From NCBI RefSeq assembly GCF_001638985.1, contig NW_017265187.1, forward strand, positions 1-64,000: 64,000 nt of DNA. Reading direction: 5' to 3'. This DNA is from Phycomyces blakesleeanus NRRL 1555(-). Its lineage: Eukaryota > Mucoromycota > Mucoromycetes > Mucorales > Phycomycetaceae. The position numbers were made by a program, and so were the translations under genes. Under the pieces are notes generated by a model. That model had not been told where the DNA came from. It ran no database searches and saw only the letters and a list, made by a program, of their open reading frames with translations. Positions within the stretch are counted from its first letter, which is position 1; the number at the start of each line of letters is the position of its first letter. Shown here piece after piece: positions 9,473-21,224 of this stretch.

Positions 9473-9545
9473 TGCCTTCTGCCAGAATTGAACTGGCGAC
9501 CTTCTGCTTACTAGGCAGACGCTCTGCCAACTGAGCCAAGAAGGC
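9473..9545 (-). tRNA. tRNA-Thr (anticodon AGT)
   Basis: A full cloverleaf: acceptor GCCTTCT with AGAAGGC, D-arm GGCTC/GAGC, anticodon stem TCTGC/GCAGA with loop CTAGTAA (AGT), T-arm GCCAG-TTCAATT-CTGGC, discriminator A. There is no intron. A run of four T on the transcribed strand about 17 nt downstream could terminate Pol III. The gene is sandwiched between a Ty3 LTR on its 3' side and a LINE starting at its first nucleotide on the 5' side. Confidence 0.95.
9531..9545. repeat. target-site duplication of the LINE, left copy
   Basis: CTGAGCCAAGAAGGC occurs here and again at 21210-21224, flanking the LINE. The left copy is the 5' end of tRNA-Thr (acceptor stem and start of the D-arm), so the duplication restored an intact tRNA gene. 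Confidence 0.9.
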
Positions 9546-9588
9546 ACGTTTACGTCGTCTCACACATAAAAAAGTACACAACTCGTAA

Positions 9589-10008
9589 AAAACACTTGGT
9601 GTTGATACTGGCCGCATCTTGGATATCAATTTTCCTGCCAAAGATGTAGTTGGCATCCTAGTTCACAACCAGTATGCTGAGAAATTCCAGACCACTCTGA
9701 CCACAGTTGCCATTGAGATCTTAGATGCGTTTGACCCTTTGGATTCCAAAAACATTGCAGATCCCAAATATAAGTCTCTTTCTGATTCAGAGCTAGAAGA
9801 AGTTGCTGCTGAACTTCATTCTGATCGTTGTCTGAAGGCTCTCAAGTACCTTCGTCCTCATGTTGCTGTTCCTGTTGGTCATTTCTTTTGTGATCAAGAC
9901 TGGATCTCTAAGGAAGATATTCCTGTCCATTCTGTTTCTGGTCCTGGTGCTGGTATTCATGATTTCCAATCACCATCTTGTCGTACCTCTGTTGCAATAT
10001 CTGAATGA
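9589..10008 (+). pseudogene. LINE ORF1, C-terminal fragment
   Basis: An open frame of about 139 codons directly after the left target duplication, ending with TGA at 10006-10008. The function is inferred from position; LINE ORF1 products bind the element RNA. No zinc knuckle or RRM is recognisable in the preserved part. Its stop overlaps the ORF2 start as ATGA. The frame closes upstream at a TAA (9586-9588), and no start codon is evident, so this is a 5'-truncated remnant. Confidence 0.6.
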
Positions 10009-10367
10009 GTGAAATCTCATTAGGACTTTGGAATGCTAATGGTCTGCAGCCTCGTGCAATTTATGATGTTCTTCAACACTGTCACTCTCTATATATGCTT
10101 TTTATCACTGAAACATGGCTTCTCCCCCCATCTTGTCTCCCCACTTCTTGGTCCCAGATTCATCTTTATGGTTCACCTGTAGCTAGCAACTACAGAGGTT
10201 CTATGGGTGTTTCTGTTCTTATTTCTCCATCTTGTCCTTATCCTGTCACTCAGATTCCTATGTCATCTAATTATGCTTTAGCCATCAAGATTGGCTCCCT
10301 CAGAATTGTATGCTTGTACTTACCGCCCTCTATGTCCACCCATGATGCTCTTGCAGTTCTCTCATCC
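10005..10367 (+). pseudogene. LINE ORF2, N-terminal endonuclease part
   Basis: ORF2 starts at the ATG overlapping the ORF1 stop. The beginning (LGLWNANGL, ITETWLLPP, GSMGVSVLIS) is an apurinic-type endonuclease/exonuclease/phosphatase domain, which nicks the target DNA to prime reverse transcription. At 10367 the frame is interrupted by the CACTA-like element. It resumes in the same frame at 17948, because the 3-bp duplication TCC is one codon. Confidence 0.85.
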
Positions 10368-11177
10368 CACTGCAAAAGGAGGGTGGATTTGGTCGAATTT
10401 TATTTTTTGAATTTTGGCAAAATTTGGAAAAATATTTCAAACACCATCATTTTTCAATATATTTTTTTCTTGAGATGGGAATTCGCAATTTTTTCTGATT
10501 ATATTAAATAAACACAGATACAAACACAAATATTTATTAATTAGGCAATAAATTGTACAATTGTCTTAAAAAATGTTTCGATTGACTTGGCAGAAAAATA
10601 AAAAATAAAAATAAAATATTAAATGTTAAATGTAGTATTTAATTATTTTTCTGGAAGGAAAAACTTGTTGTTACAGATGCACCTAATTTAGACTCAATAA
10701 TATTTTTATTGCATCGCAAAAAATACCGATTTTTATTAGAATATAATAATATATGATATATGACTTATTTTTAATAAGAAAGTATATCAAAAAAAATTGA
10801 AAAAAAGAGCAAAAATTGATGTCATAAAAAATACAAGAAAAAGAAAATCCAAAAAAGGCCACTTGCCAAAATGAGCGAGAATTGATGTCATGTTAAAAAA
10901 ACGCAAAAGAGAAAAACTACGCCATTATATCAGTGATTATTAAATTGAAGCCCCATTAATAATCAGGCACACTTTTTTTAAGAAAAGATTGCTGCATCAA
11001 AATCTATTTGTAATTCTTACTAATAGGGACGGTAAGCTCAATGTAGTCAATGACATAGTGAACAAGATATATCAACTCATTATTAATGACAAAAATAAGA
11101 GACATATAAAAGATGAAAATAAAATATAGTATACACCTCTTTATTATTTTATTATTATTAATATTATTCTTACTGTT

Positions 11178-14100
11178 ATGAATTCTACAACTAAAACCTA
11201 CACTGTTATGTGTACATGTTCATCATGTACCAAAAATGCAATTGGCGGAATTTTGCAAAATGCACAGACCTTTAAGCGTCATAATAATGCTGATAAGTTA
11301 TTAGACATTGGCCCAAAAAATCGAGGTAAATGACATTTGAGTAGTACGCGCATTACTGGATAAATTGTAATCTAATATTTTTTTTTGTTAATTATCAGTT
11401 AATACAGAAGTTGTCAAAGAAGAGACAGACGTTGAGATGGTAGATGTATCTGAAACATCGATTGATTGTGAGTATAAAATTTCTTTTTAATAAATCATAA
11501 TTTAGATAGCTAATAGTCTGGTTTTACTATAGATGAAGACAATTATTCTATTGTATCAGCCGAAACTACCGTACAGAGTGTACCTTTTTTGAGAGAAGAC
11601 GAGATTTTTCAATTCGAAGAGTCTGATGTCAAGACAACATCATTGGCTTCTGACAATGACGATCCTGATTCAAGTGATGAGTCTGAAGATGAGAGCGAAG
11701 TTGAGGTTGCCGGTGTTGAAGATTTTGAAGACATGGTTGCTTCCGGTATGCATACATTTAAAAAAGAAATATACATAAATTGTGTTACAAATAATTAACA
11801 GAAATACTTGCCTTTGTAGTTGCTTCTTTGAAAATTCATGAAATGTCTCAAACAAGCCAATTCATGGCTCTATTTGGCGTTATCTTTCAGGCGTTTTACT
11901 TGGTTCAAGCAGGTGGAACTGCTATGTTGAAATTCTTCCGCCATCTTCTTGTTGCCTTTGATAAGGATACCGATCTCCCACTCACCATTGATGCATTAAA
12001 GACTATGACCGGCTTCAATTTCATGACAAAAAGCATCGTCAAATACACTATCTGCAACAAGTGCTTTGCAATTTACCTACCAGGCAATCGCCAACCAAAT
12101 TGCACATTTGAAAAATACACAACCACACCACCAACATACTGCGGAAATCCTCTTTTCTCTGACACCGAAGCTGATCGCGCCATCCCTCTCATGGTTTTTC
12201 CATACAACTCGCTCAAGAATGCATTGGCACAGCATTTCGCCAAACCTGGGTTCGAGCATCAAATCGTTCAATGGAGATCAAGGGAAACCGTAAACAGTAC
12301 CTTGTTGGACGTCTATGATGGTGCAATGTGGTCTGAGCTCCTTGATGAAGATGACGAGCCTTTTGTGAATCACGACCATTCTTTGATGTTGACATTGAAT
12401 GTGGATTGGTTTCAACCGTTCGAGGGTCGTACACATGCAAGTGGGGCCTTGTACCTGTCAATGAACAACCTGCCTAGGGAAGAAAGAATGAAGCCGGAAA
12501 ACATTATCCTTGTCGGTGTCATGCCTGGTCCAAAGGAAGCAAAGATCGACCAGATGAACAACTTCTTGGAACCTCTGGTAGACGAGCTGGTAGAGTTATA
12601 CGGCAGCATAACTATGAAAACTCCAGAGTTCCCCAATGGTACTAGTATCCGCGCTGCTCTTATGTGTGTTGCTTGCGACATACCTGCTGCAAGAAAGACT
12701 GCTGGATTTACAGGATTTGCAAGTACAAACGCCTGTCACATATGCAAGCGTCATTTCACTGTTGTTGCTGGAACAAGTAAGATCAATTATTCTGGATTCG
12801 ATCATGAGAACTGGGTCTCCCGAACAAAAGAGGAAAATGCAACCGAAGCTGAGATGTGGTTCTGCGCAGAATCTGATGCAGAGAGAGCTGTTTTGGAGAA
12901 GCAGCATGGCACCCGTTTTTCCGAGTTGCATCGCCTACACTACTTTGATCCCGTCCGATGCATGATTGTTGATCCCATGCACAATTTGTTTCTTGGGACA
13001 GCAAAGTGTATGATCAGTGTTTAGAAAGACCTGAGGTATCTCCCAACTGCTGTTCTCGTCCGTATGCAATGTCTTGCCGATGGTATTCTTGTTCCTCCTG
13101 GGTATGCCGTTTTATCAACAAAGATCGAATCTGGTTTCCTGTATATGAAGGCAGACGAGTGGCGATCGTGGTGTCTGATTTATTTGTTGGTGGTACTAAA
13201 AGACGCTTTGCCTGAAGACGACTACAAAAACTGGACTCTCTTTGTAAAAGCATGCCGAAAGTTGACTGGTCCTTCAGTCACATATTCAGAAATTGACAGC
13301 GCACACCAGCTCCTTGGAGAATTCGGAAAAGAGTGTGAGACTCTTTATGGAGAGAGCAGCATCACGCCAAATATGAACTTGCATATGCACTTGCGTGAGT
13401 CAATGCTTAATTTTGGTCCGGTATACACATTCTGGCTGTATAGCTTCGAGAGATACAACGGCAAGTTGAAGAACATCAAGACGAACCGTCGCAATGGTCT
13501 TGAGGTCACCTTCATGAGAGTCTTCCTGGAGAAAGCATTCATTGGTAGCTTTCTTTGAGCGTATTCTACCAATCTTTCATCACCACTGATAGAGTTCCTT
13601 GAGGGGGTTGCCCAAGTAAAATCAAATTCCGACAGCTCTTCTCCCTTGAATTTGGATGCTGGCCACCCTCCTGCGTTGCCATTTAGCTTAGCAATGTTCC
13701 AACAAGCTGCTACAAATCCATGGTACAATGTCACCGGAAGTGAGGCCTTGCCCCCAACCACATTGCCAATCAAGTTGCAGCCTTTGACTATGATGAAGGA
13801 TGATCACTATCAGTGGTTATTTGAATTCTATGTCAAGGCTTACCGGAGTACAAGTGTTTCCTTCTGTGTGGTAGGGAGAATCCCAATTGGTGAGGATGTA
13901 TTTGTGAACAATCGGATTCAAAAGGTGAAGAAGATTTCGTTGCTGGGGCAAGAGTACTGCAGTGGTGAAAAGAAGAAGTGCGGGTCTTTTGTGAGGGTAT
14001 TGTTTCTTGAGAGAACAAATGACGATGTATCTGAATTCCCTGGTCAAATAGAGTATTTATTTACTCATACCATCAAGATCGGTGGAGTCAAAAGAGTGTC

Positions 14101-14326
14101 AACGTTTGCATTCATTAAATGGTTTCCCGCCTACCATTCAAGTAGTCATCAGCCATTAGCTGATCAAGGTCTGCAGTTGTGGGACAAGGGATTTATGGAA
14201 GAAGATGCTTCATGCATTGTTCCAGTGCATCGTCTGCATTCGTGCTTTGCGTTGACTACGCATAAAATGCAGAGTGGGACGCAAAAGCACCTGGTTATTC
14301 CACTGCCTAGAAAAGTAGTCACATAA
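11178..14326 (+). pseudogene. Tnp2-type transposase of T1 (four exons, two nonsense codons)
   Basis: Likely exons 11178-11325, 11399-11467, 11533-11745 and 11820-14326, with GT-AG introns of 65-74 nt that keep the frame. The N-terminus is Cys/His rich (CTCSSCTKN, then FKRHNN), followed by an acidic linker and the Tnp2 core: LTLNVDWFQPF, GALYLSMNNLPREER, NIILVGVMPGPKEAK, a Cys-rich CHICKRHF, and VDPMHNLFLGTAK, the family's acidic-His-Gly-Lys motif. In-frame stops TAG (13022-13024, after GTAKCMISV) and TGA (13556-13558) interrupt an otherwise continuous frame. It would cut and paste the element DNA. The family (tnp2, CACTA/Plavaka-like) is confident; the subfamily is not. Confidence 0.88.
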
Positions 14327-14729
14327 AAAAAAATAACAACTATTTAGGTTACCAGTATAAATAATTATAATACAAGTTTTTTTGACTGTAAAAAGGTTTA
14401 GCTTTATTTATCTCTGTATTCTTATTTAGTTTTAACATTACTTCTTTATTAAGTATTTAAAAGAGCAATAGTAAATTATATTACCAGTTTTTTTTAACTA
14501 TTAACAAATAGTAAAAACCATTATTTATTTCTCTTGCTTTTATCAATAATATAAAAGACAAAAAAACTTGTATATTTAATACCCGACATTTACCATTTTC
14601 TTTGCCTTTATTGCATATTCTTGCTAATATCGGTATTATAATTTCCAATAAAAAAACGAGGATAAAACAATCAGGGTTATATAATTAAATAATTGCTTTG
14701 TATATATATTTTTTTTTATTAATTGGCTT

Positions 14730-14764
14730 TAAAATAAAATAAAATAAAATAAAATAAAATAATA
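14730..14764. repeat. (AAAAT)n microsatellite
   Basis: About six to seven copies of AAAAT inside T1, between its two genes. Confidence 0.9.
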
Positions 14765-14939
14765 ATTTATTATTTTGATTTTTGATTTTGTCTTTTTCTT
14801 TTTCCTTTTATTTATATATTAATTGCTTCTCATCTTGACAATACCGCCTGATTATATTTTACCACTTCACCCACATCATTCAACACAATCAATAAAAATC
14901 ATTAAAGTACTATATGCACTTTGTAAACAAAATAACGAT

Positions 14940-16028
14940 TTATTGTTGGCGTGTGTGAATCCAAGCAGCAACACGTGCCTTTTTCTCATTCGATAACTTG
15001 GTGTTTCTCAAAATAATTGGATAGACAGAATTGCCAATGACGTCTGGTCCCTTGTTAGCAAGTCTCCGTTTCTTCAAAACAGTAAAGTATTCATCCACCT
15101 GCATTATAATATAAATACTTTTGAGTTAGAAGTATTAAAAAAAATAACTTTTATCATGAGAGCCTTACCAAGAGATGTCTATTTCTAGGAGTATATCTAG
15201 TTTTATTTTTCTCCTCATCTGACTCAATATCAGACAACATGTCATAGTCCAGAAGGTCAACGACAGTCTCACCAAACTTAGACTCAAGGTTTGCCTTGTC
15301 AGCTAAGTGAATTGCCTTGTAGTCTGCAAGAATCTGAAAAAAAAAGTTAAAATAGTTTACACAAAAACTGTTGACTATACTTACGTTTCTCTTTCTGGAC
15401 CGGCGTCGAGAAATCCGATTTTGTTGAGCTATCTTTTCTGGCAAAGCTTTTGCCCTTTGAAGCATATACGAAATATGTCTTCGGGTTTTCTCTTCCACAA
15501 CTGCAGACGAAACAGACTTTACTTCAGCTTGCTGATGTGTGTAGCTCTGCACTACATCAGCAATGGGACGGTTGGATGTCGAGAAGGCGCCCTCATTGAC
15601 TGTCAATGGCATTGTTGCCAGAACTGCTCGTGTTTGAGAACGGATCAATCTCTGCAAAATATAATGTAAGTAACTTTGCAATATTCTATTACTAGTATAT
15701 ATCCTACCGAAACCGTTGGAAGGCGGTACTTTATATATTCTCCTGTAGTAAGAGCCTGACCGATGGGACTATGGTTCGAATTGTTATTCTGGCCATTGGT
15801 TGCTCCCATGTTGTGGTAGACCTTCTCCAGAAGTGAATGAGATTCATTCAGTCAGGTGCTCATGGTGGACAAAGTGGACAGGACAGTACCATCTAGCTCT
15901 GCGCTAACTGTCAAGCTGGGAAGAATTTCCCGTTGTCTTGTGCTTGCTGCTGTCCCAGCGGTTTGTTGAACAGACTTTTTTGTAGTCGTCTTTTTCGTTT
16001 TTTTGGATTGCTGCGTATTAGAAGACAT
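14940..16028 (-). pseudogene. T1 accessory gene (four exons, one in-frame TGA)
   Basis: Exons 15708-16028, 15385-15651, 15169-15333 and 14940-15098 on the minus strand, all in phase 0 with GTA(A/G)G...CAG introns, giving about 303 residues. The N-terminus is Lys/Thr rich (KKTKKTTTKK). There is one in-frame TGA at 15852-15854, then a helical Arg/Lys-rich middle (RRRSRKRN) and an acidic segment (DYDMLSDIESDEEKNK). No known domain is recognised. CACTA-type elements often encode a second DNA-binding protein besides Tnp2, so that role is a guess from position and basic character. It is convergent with the transposase gene. Confidence 0.6.
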
Positions 16029-16439
16029 GAATTGAGATATTTAAGGCTAATGAAAGAAATGGAAACAATGTGAATACTTTAATAATTAGAGTCGGGTTTC
16101 TTTAAAATAATAAAATAAATCAAAACATACGTAAAGGTGGAAAGTAAGGCACCAAAAGATTATTTTTCTGATGATGCTCTTTATAGCATTTTGCTCTCTA
16201 TATTATACTTTTCTTTATAAGCCGACTTGGAAAGGCATTTGTAATAGCTTACATCCATTACAAAGATGTGAGAGATTATGGTTTAGTACGTAATGTCTTG
16301 TCTCAATCGGGATGGGTTGAATGACTTTCAATTTGCTCCATTGATTCTATCAGTTTCTCAGGGTCAACGGTCATAAAATTATAATTTTGAATTTCCCCCG
16401 TTTTTTTTTTTTTTAATTTTTTCTTTCTTCTTCTTTACT

Positions 16440-17240
16440 TCTTTCTTAATGTCTAACATGGTAAGCATCAACTCACATCAAAGTTTCAAGACCTAATCAT
16501 CTTGTTGTTTTTATTCTAGCATGATACACTATGCTTTAAACCACCAAGTCCTTCTTAACTGCCTCAAAAATAATGATAAAAAGGTAATAAAAATATACTT
16601 GAATATTTATTCACGATTTATGTATTAATTATTCTGCTTATATTTTTCTGGCCCGTTAACAAAGACATATACCTTGGGAGGGTTTACAAAATGGTATGTT
16701 GTATAAATATTAACGTGCACCTTCAAGATACAACTTGTATTTATTATTTTTCTTATGTATACCATACACTCTATAGTCACTGATCTTTATCTCGGTCCTC
16801 TTTTTTTGATTATACACCGACTCTTATTCTCTACAGACAGACAAGTAAGTAAATAATCATTCTACTTCTTTGTATGTAATTCTAATGAAAAGAAATTATT
16901 TTATAGATAATATCTCCATTTCCCGCATGCTGCATCTTCTATTGTATTGAATAATTGGTAAGCAAAAAATAGTCTGATACTCTTTATTTCATTCTAATAA
17001 AAGATTATATTTTATAGACAATGTCATTGTATTTTGTGTTTGTCAACTCTTCTGTTTTCTGAACTGTCTGGTAAGCAAACCATAGTCTTATTTACTTTGC
17101 ATCGTATTAACAAAAGTTATTATTTTTATAGACAATATTACTATAATTGAGACATTTAACTAAAACGTTGATATATCTATCTTTATGTTAAAGACATCCA
17201 TCTGTTCTCGTGTTTAACTTTATTGTAAGTACATTCATAT
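16440..17240 (+). other. serial splice-site pairs: candidate multi-exon non-coding transcript in T1
   Basis: Several pyrimidine/A-rich 3' splice sites (ttctag, ttatag, ctacag) are followed 50-95 nt later by GTAAG or GTATG donors, forming a chain of short exon-like blocks near 16520-16583, 16920-16970 and 17019-17070. The blocks share starts such as ATAATATC, ACAATGTC and ACAATATT. No frame remains open across them. This could be a spliced leader or non-coding RNA of the element. Prediction only. Confidence 0.35.
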
Positions 17241-17576
17241 TTTTTAAATAATCTGTCGCTCTCAAATAAATATACCTAGAACATTCTTTCTAATCCACCC
17301 TATAATTATTTTTTATAAAAGTAAACAAACAGGCCAAGAAGGCGTGCCGCAGCAAGCAATGGAATACAGTAGGGGTCGATTGCACCAGGGGTGGACCAAT
17401 GGATGTTCGAAAGGAATAACATAGTATCCACTAAAATAAATGACGGCATCGAGTGTGATGTTTCTACCCAATTGCAACAGAAGACGATTAGTGATGTAGA
17501 CGAATAGAAACAGCTAGAAACAATAAGAAAATTTTTTCAAACCAATAAAAACCTTTAAAATGACCCATAAACCTCT

Positions 17577-17616
17577 AAATCTTGACTAAATCTTGACCAA
17601 ATCTTGACCAAATCTC
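17577..17616. repeat. subterminal tandem repeat AAATCTTGACC of T1
   Basis: Three complete and one partial 11-bp units AAATCTTGAC(C/T). An inverted copy lies at 17903-17913, just inside the right terminal repeat, and the left end holds a diverged ATTTGGTCGAATTT. Subterminal repeats of this kind bind CACTA transposases in studied elements; binding here is inferred. Confidence 0.7.
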
Positions 17617-17944
17617 TTCTTTAACAACCCATATATAGTAATAAAAAGATGTTGAATGTTATGTGCTGTATTTAAAAAAAAACCCCAAAACCAATATAAA
17701 ATGAAAAATCTGCGGTCTGATAAAAGTGCGTCTATATTTTCACGACCAAAATATATCACATAAAAGTATATCACACTTTTTCTTTTTGCGTTCCTAAAAT
17801 TCAGTATACTAATTGTATTCATTTAGCTCACGAATTTTAAAAAATTGGCATCATAAATTCCAATCGAATTCATGCTGAATTTTATTCATTCAGACAGTAT
17901 TTGGTCAAGATTTAGTATACTGAATTGGCCCTCCTTTTGCAGTG

Positions 17945-20905
17945 TCCATTCCTTTGACCAATGACACTATTATCTGTGGCGATTTTAATTCACGTTTGGG
18001 TTGACTTACTGGTGACTATGCTACTAACACTCGAGGTCTTGCTCTTTGTCAATGGTTAGAAGAACGTGCTCTTACTGTTGTCAATGGCCAGCTCTCACCA
18101 TGCATACCTACATTCATTTCATTCCGCCAAAATGTGGAGATAAGCAGTATCATTGATCTGTTTATCACTAATATGTCCCTCACCAATGCCACTCTCAACA
18201 TTCATACCGACCTCTCACTCAACTCTGACCACCGTCTGCTTTCACTTTCATTTACATATGCCATCAATCCAACATCACATGCACCACCACCATCTCGCAA
18301 AACATGGAACCTCTCACGTCTTCAAGAGCCTGATGTTCTCAAACTATATGCCCACACATTTGTCACTAATTCCACCAACCTCAAATCCACTTTGCAATCG
18401 ACCTTCGAACACCCTCCTTCCTCACGTCCACCAATTGATGCACTAACTGATGAATTCAACTCACTCATTTATAATTCTTTAAGTAGCTCAATTGGCAACC
18501 GTCCTCCCCGTCCTTCCCACTGGAAAAAATTCTGGAATTCAGTACTTCAAGCAGCTGTGGAGCACCGCAATTTCTGCTACAAGAAATGGCGCCATGCATG
18601 TGGTATAGACAGAATTTATTGGTGGGATAAGCATCTCAAAGCGCAGGCAGAATTCCGACATCAAGTGCAATCATCTAAGCGCCAATCATGGCATGCTTTC
18701 TGCAAATCAATGGAACAAGACTTTTCCAAAGCAACATCAAAGATCAAGCTACTCAAACGCCGACGGCAGCCTCAGCACATGTTTCAACATAGTGATGGAC
18801 CAGCAACAGCAGCAACAATTATGTGTGAGCATCTTGCATCTGTATACAGTAGCAGTATCCTCCCAGATCAGTGTCCTCCTCCTCCTCTTCACAGTACTAG
18901 TCTGCCTTTTGCCTCTGCCAACTCGCCATTTGTTTCTTCAGTAGTAGAGGGATGCATGCAATTTATGCCTAACTGCAAGGCACCAGGCCCAGATCATATC
19001 AGAGCAGAAATGTTGAAAGTAATTCGACCACAAATTGCTCCACTACTCTCACTCTTGTTCACCATCTGTTGGCAATGGTCATATGTACCTGTTATTTGGC
19101 GTCAGGCTCAAGTTTTTCCCATTTACAAAAAGGGAGATCCATCAATTGCTGCTAACTATCGACCTATTTCACTAACTTCCGTTGTGCGGAAACTGATGGA
19201 AATGTGTATTTCTCCAGTGCTTCACAAGTTTTCCCCTCCTCTGGATGTTGCTCAAGGTGGTTTCCGTCCTAGACGTGGTGCCATGGACCAAGCTCTCTGT
19301 CTGCATGACCTCATGAAAGCACACTTCCACCGCCATCACCATTATCCTGTTGTTGCATTCTTAGACATAAAGGCAGCTTATGATACAGTAGACCAACGAG
19401 TCATTTGGGATGCTCTTGCTAGACGTCACACACCACCAGCTTTACTTGGACTTCTTGTCAATATGTTTGATAATGTCTCTATATCTGTTCTTCTTGACAA
19501 CTTCTCTTCTCATTCTTTTTCTCCCACCACAGATGTCCTTCAAGGTTCCGTTCTCAGTCCACATTTGTATTCAATCTATATCAACTCTCTGCCACCAATA
19601 CTCTGCATAGTTGCATCACCACTCACCTCAACACATATCCCATCAACCTCTCCTTTCTCATTGGATGCTTACAATTCTCTTCTTGCACTATCAGATGCGA
19701 ATGACTTTCAACACATTCACTTGCCTACTGCCATTAACAGTCTTCTTTTTGCTGATGATGTTGCTATCTTTGGCTCTGTCACTGATGTTCAGAGTATGCT
19801 TGATCTTGCTGCCCAACACTCCTTCCAGCTTGGCTACCATTGGAGTCCTTCAAAATGTGCTTTACTCTATCCTCCTTCACGATCTTTACCACGTTCTACT
19901 ATCTCTCTGTATGGCGAGTTGCTTCCTGCAGTAAATGAGTTTATATACTTGGGTATACCTTTCCGTAACAAAGGCATCTTTGGACCATCTGTTGTCACTC
20001 ATCGTCGTTCTGGAGCATTGGCTGCTATGGCAACTCTTACTGCTGTTGGTGCATGTAGATCTGGTTTCAGTTTGCTCTTAAGTTCACGTCTGTTCAAAAC
20101 CTTTATACGACCAAAATTCGAGTATGGTCTTGCAATCACATGTCTTTTGCAAAAAGATGTTTTACTTCTAGAGAAAATTCAAGATAAATGCTTGCGAATG
20201 ATTGTTGGTGGCCATGCAACTTCATCTACTGTGGTCTTGAAACATATCTGCAATCTGCCCAGTATGGCTTTTCGCGTTGACATTCTCAAAACAAAATTTT
20301 GTCTTTGGGCACACACTCTTCCTTCTGGTTGTCTTCTCTCTCTGCTCCATTCTCATCATCTCCAAGCATCAACACTATCCACTCTTCACACAAACCTTCT
20401 TTTTGCCAGCATTCCTCCTGATCTTAATTGCTCCAGCCACATAAAACTATTCAAGCACTTTGAGTCTTTTAGACAAGAAAAGTTTGCTCACTTTTGTCTC
20501 ACCAACACTAAGATTCTCATCCAAGCTTGCCGCCCTCTTCTTGGAGTTGATCCTGTATTGTTTCTTCCTGCTACACGCATAGAACGTGGCCGTCTAGTAC
20601 GTTGGAGAATGGGCTGGTTGCCTGGTAACCCAAAGGAGTGTGCATGTGGCTTTGATCATACTTCAAGACGCCATCTCCAATTCTGCATCACAATCCCATC
20701 TCAGCTGTTATCTCAACTTCCAGCACCACCCACAGATGAAGACAACATCATTGACTTTGCTATATCAGCACTACCAATCTCGTCTACATATCCAAGCCCT
20801 CTATATCGGAAAGCTCTTCTTACAATACTATGGCATATTGACATGCTATGCAATCCTAATGGCAACTACACACATGAAAACGATCATGGTTCTCTCTGGC
20901 ACTAG
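17945..20905 (+). pseudogene. LINE ORF2, endonuclease end, reverse transcriptase and C-terminal zinc motif
   Basis: Continues ORF2 after the insertion: the endonuclease motif IICGDFNSRLG, then an in-frame TGA (18002-18004), then 923 codons open. The reverse transcriptase core is clear: YKKGDPSIAANYRPISL, GGFRPRRGAMDQ, FLDIKAAYDTVDQ, VLQGSVLSPHLYSIY and the catalytic box LLFADDVAIFG. Near the C-terminus CACGFDHTSRRHLQFC resembles the Cys/His motif found after the RT in many LINEs. The original strand frame is intact apart from the TGA and the transposon insertion. I did not assign a clade. Confidence 0.88.
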
Positions 20906-21209
20906 CTCTAATAATTTAATATCTGTTTTCTTTTACTTCTTTTCTTCTTATTTTTGTTTTCTCATTTATGAAATGTTTCTAGATCTGCAATTCTGTCTCC
21001 TCCCTTTCACTGTTACAACTTTTTACACAGCTGCAAAGTGGAGAGCAGATTCAGTCTTTTAGCTTAGTATTGTTTATTTCTCTTCTTCTATTCATTTTTT
21101 TGTCTTTTGTGATCCTTTTGGACTTTTTTTATCTTTTTCTTTTGTACTTGGGAGGCTATATGATCTATAGATTGCCAGCAATATCTCCTTAATAAAAATA
21201 ATCTTTAAC

Positions 21210-21224
21210 CTGAGCCAAGAAGGC
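21210..21224. repeat. target-site duplication of the LINE, right copy
   Basis: CTGAGCCAAGAAGGC, identical to 9531-9545, directly after the LINE tail. It is a fragment of the tRNA-Thr 5' end and not a functional tRNA. Confidence 0.9.

Larger units (their letters stand above)
10368..17944 (+). mobile_element. CACTA-like (Tnp2/CMC) DNA transposon T1
   Basis: A 7577-bp element with perfect 16-bp terminal inverted repeats CACTGCAAAAGGAGGG and a 3-bp target duplication TCC (10365-10367 and 17945-17947). CACTR termini and 3-bp duplications are hallmarks of CACTA-like transposons. Excision in silico restores the LINE ORF2 frame exactly, which confirms the boundaries. It carries a Tnp2-type transposase gene (+), an accessory gene on the minus strand, subterminal repeats, and a stretch of serial splice-site pairs. 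Both genes have in-frame stops, so it is non-autonomous now. Confidence 0.92.
9546..21209 (+). mobile_element. non-LTR retrotransposon (LINE), 5' truncated, split by a CACTA-like element
   Basis: Bounded by the 15-bp duplication. It contains the end of ORF1, ORF2 with an endonuclease, reverse transcriptase and a C-terminal CCHC-like motif, and a 3' region ending in an A-rich tail (aataaaaataatctttaac). Without the 7.6-kb insertion at 10368-17944 it is about 4.1 kb. It is 5' truncated, because ORF1 is only partly present. ORF2 carries an in-frame TGA at 18002-18004 in addition to the insertion, so it is inactive. Confidence 0.9.

Noticed and set aside
9450..9656. Minus-strand 68-codon frame
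   Set aside because: It lies over tRNA-Thr and the LINE junction and is a by-product of the tRNA sequence.
21210..21224. Second tRNA-Thr gene
   Set aside because: Only 15 bp of the tRNA 5' end are present, as a target-site duplication.
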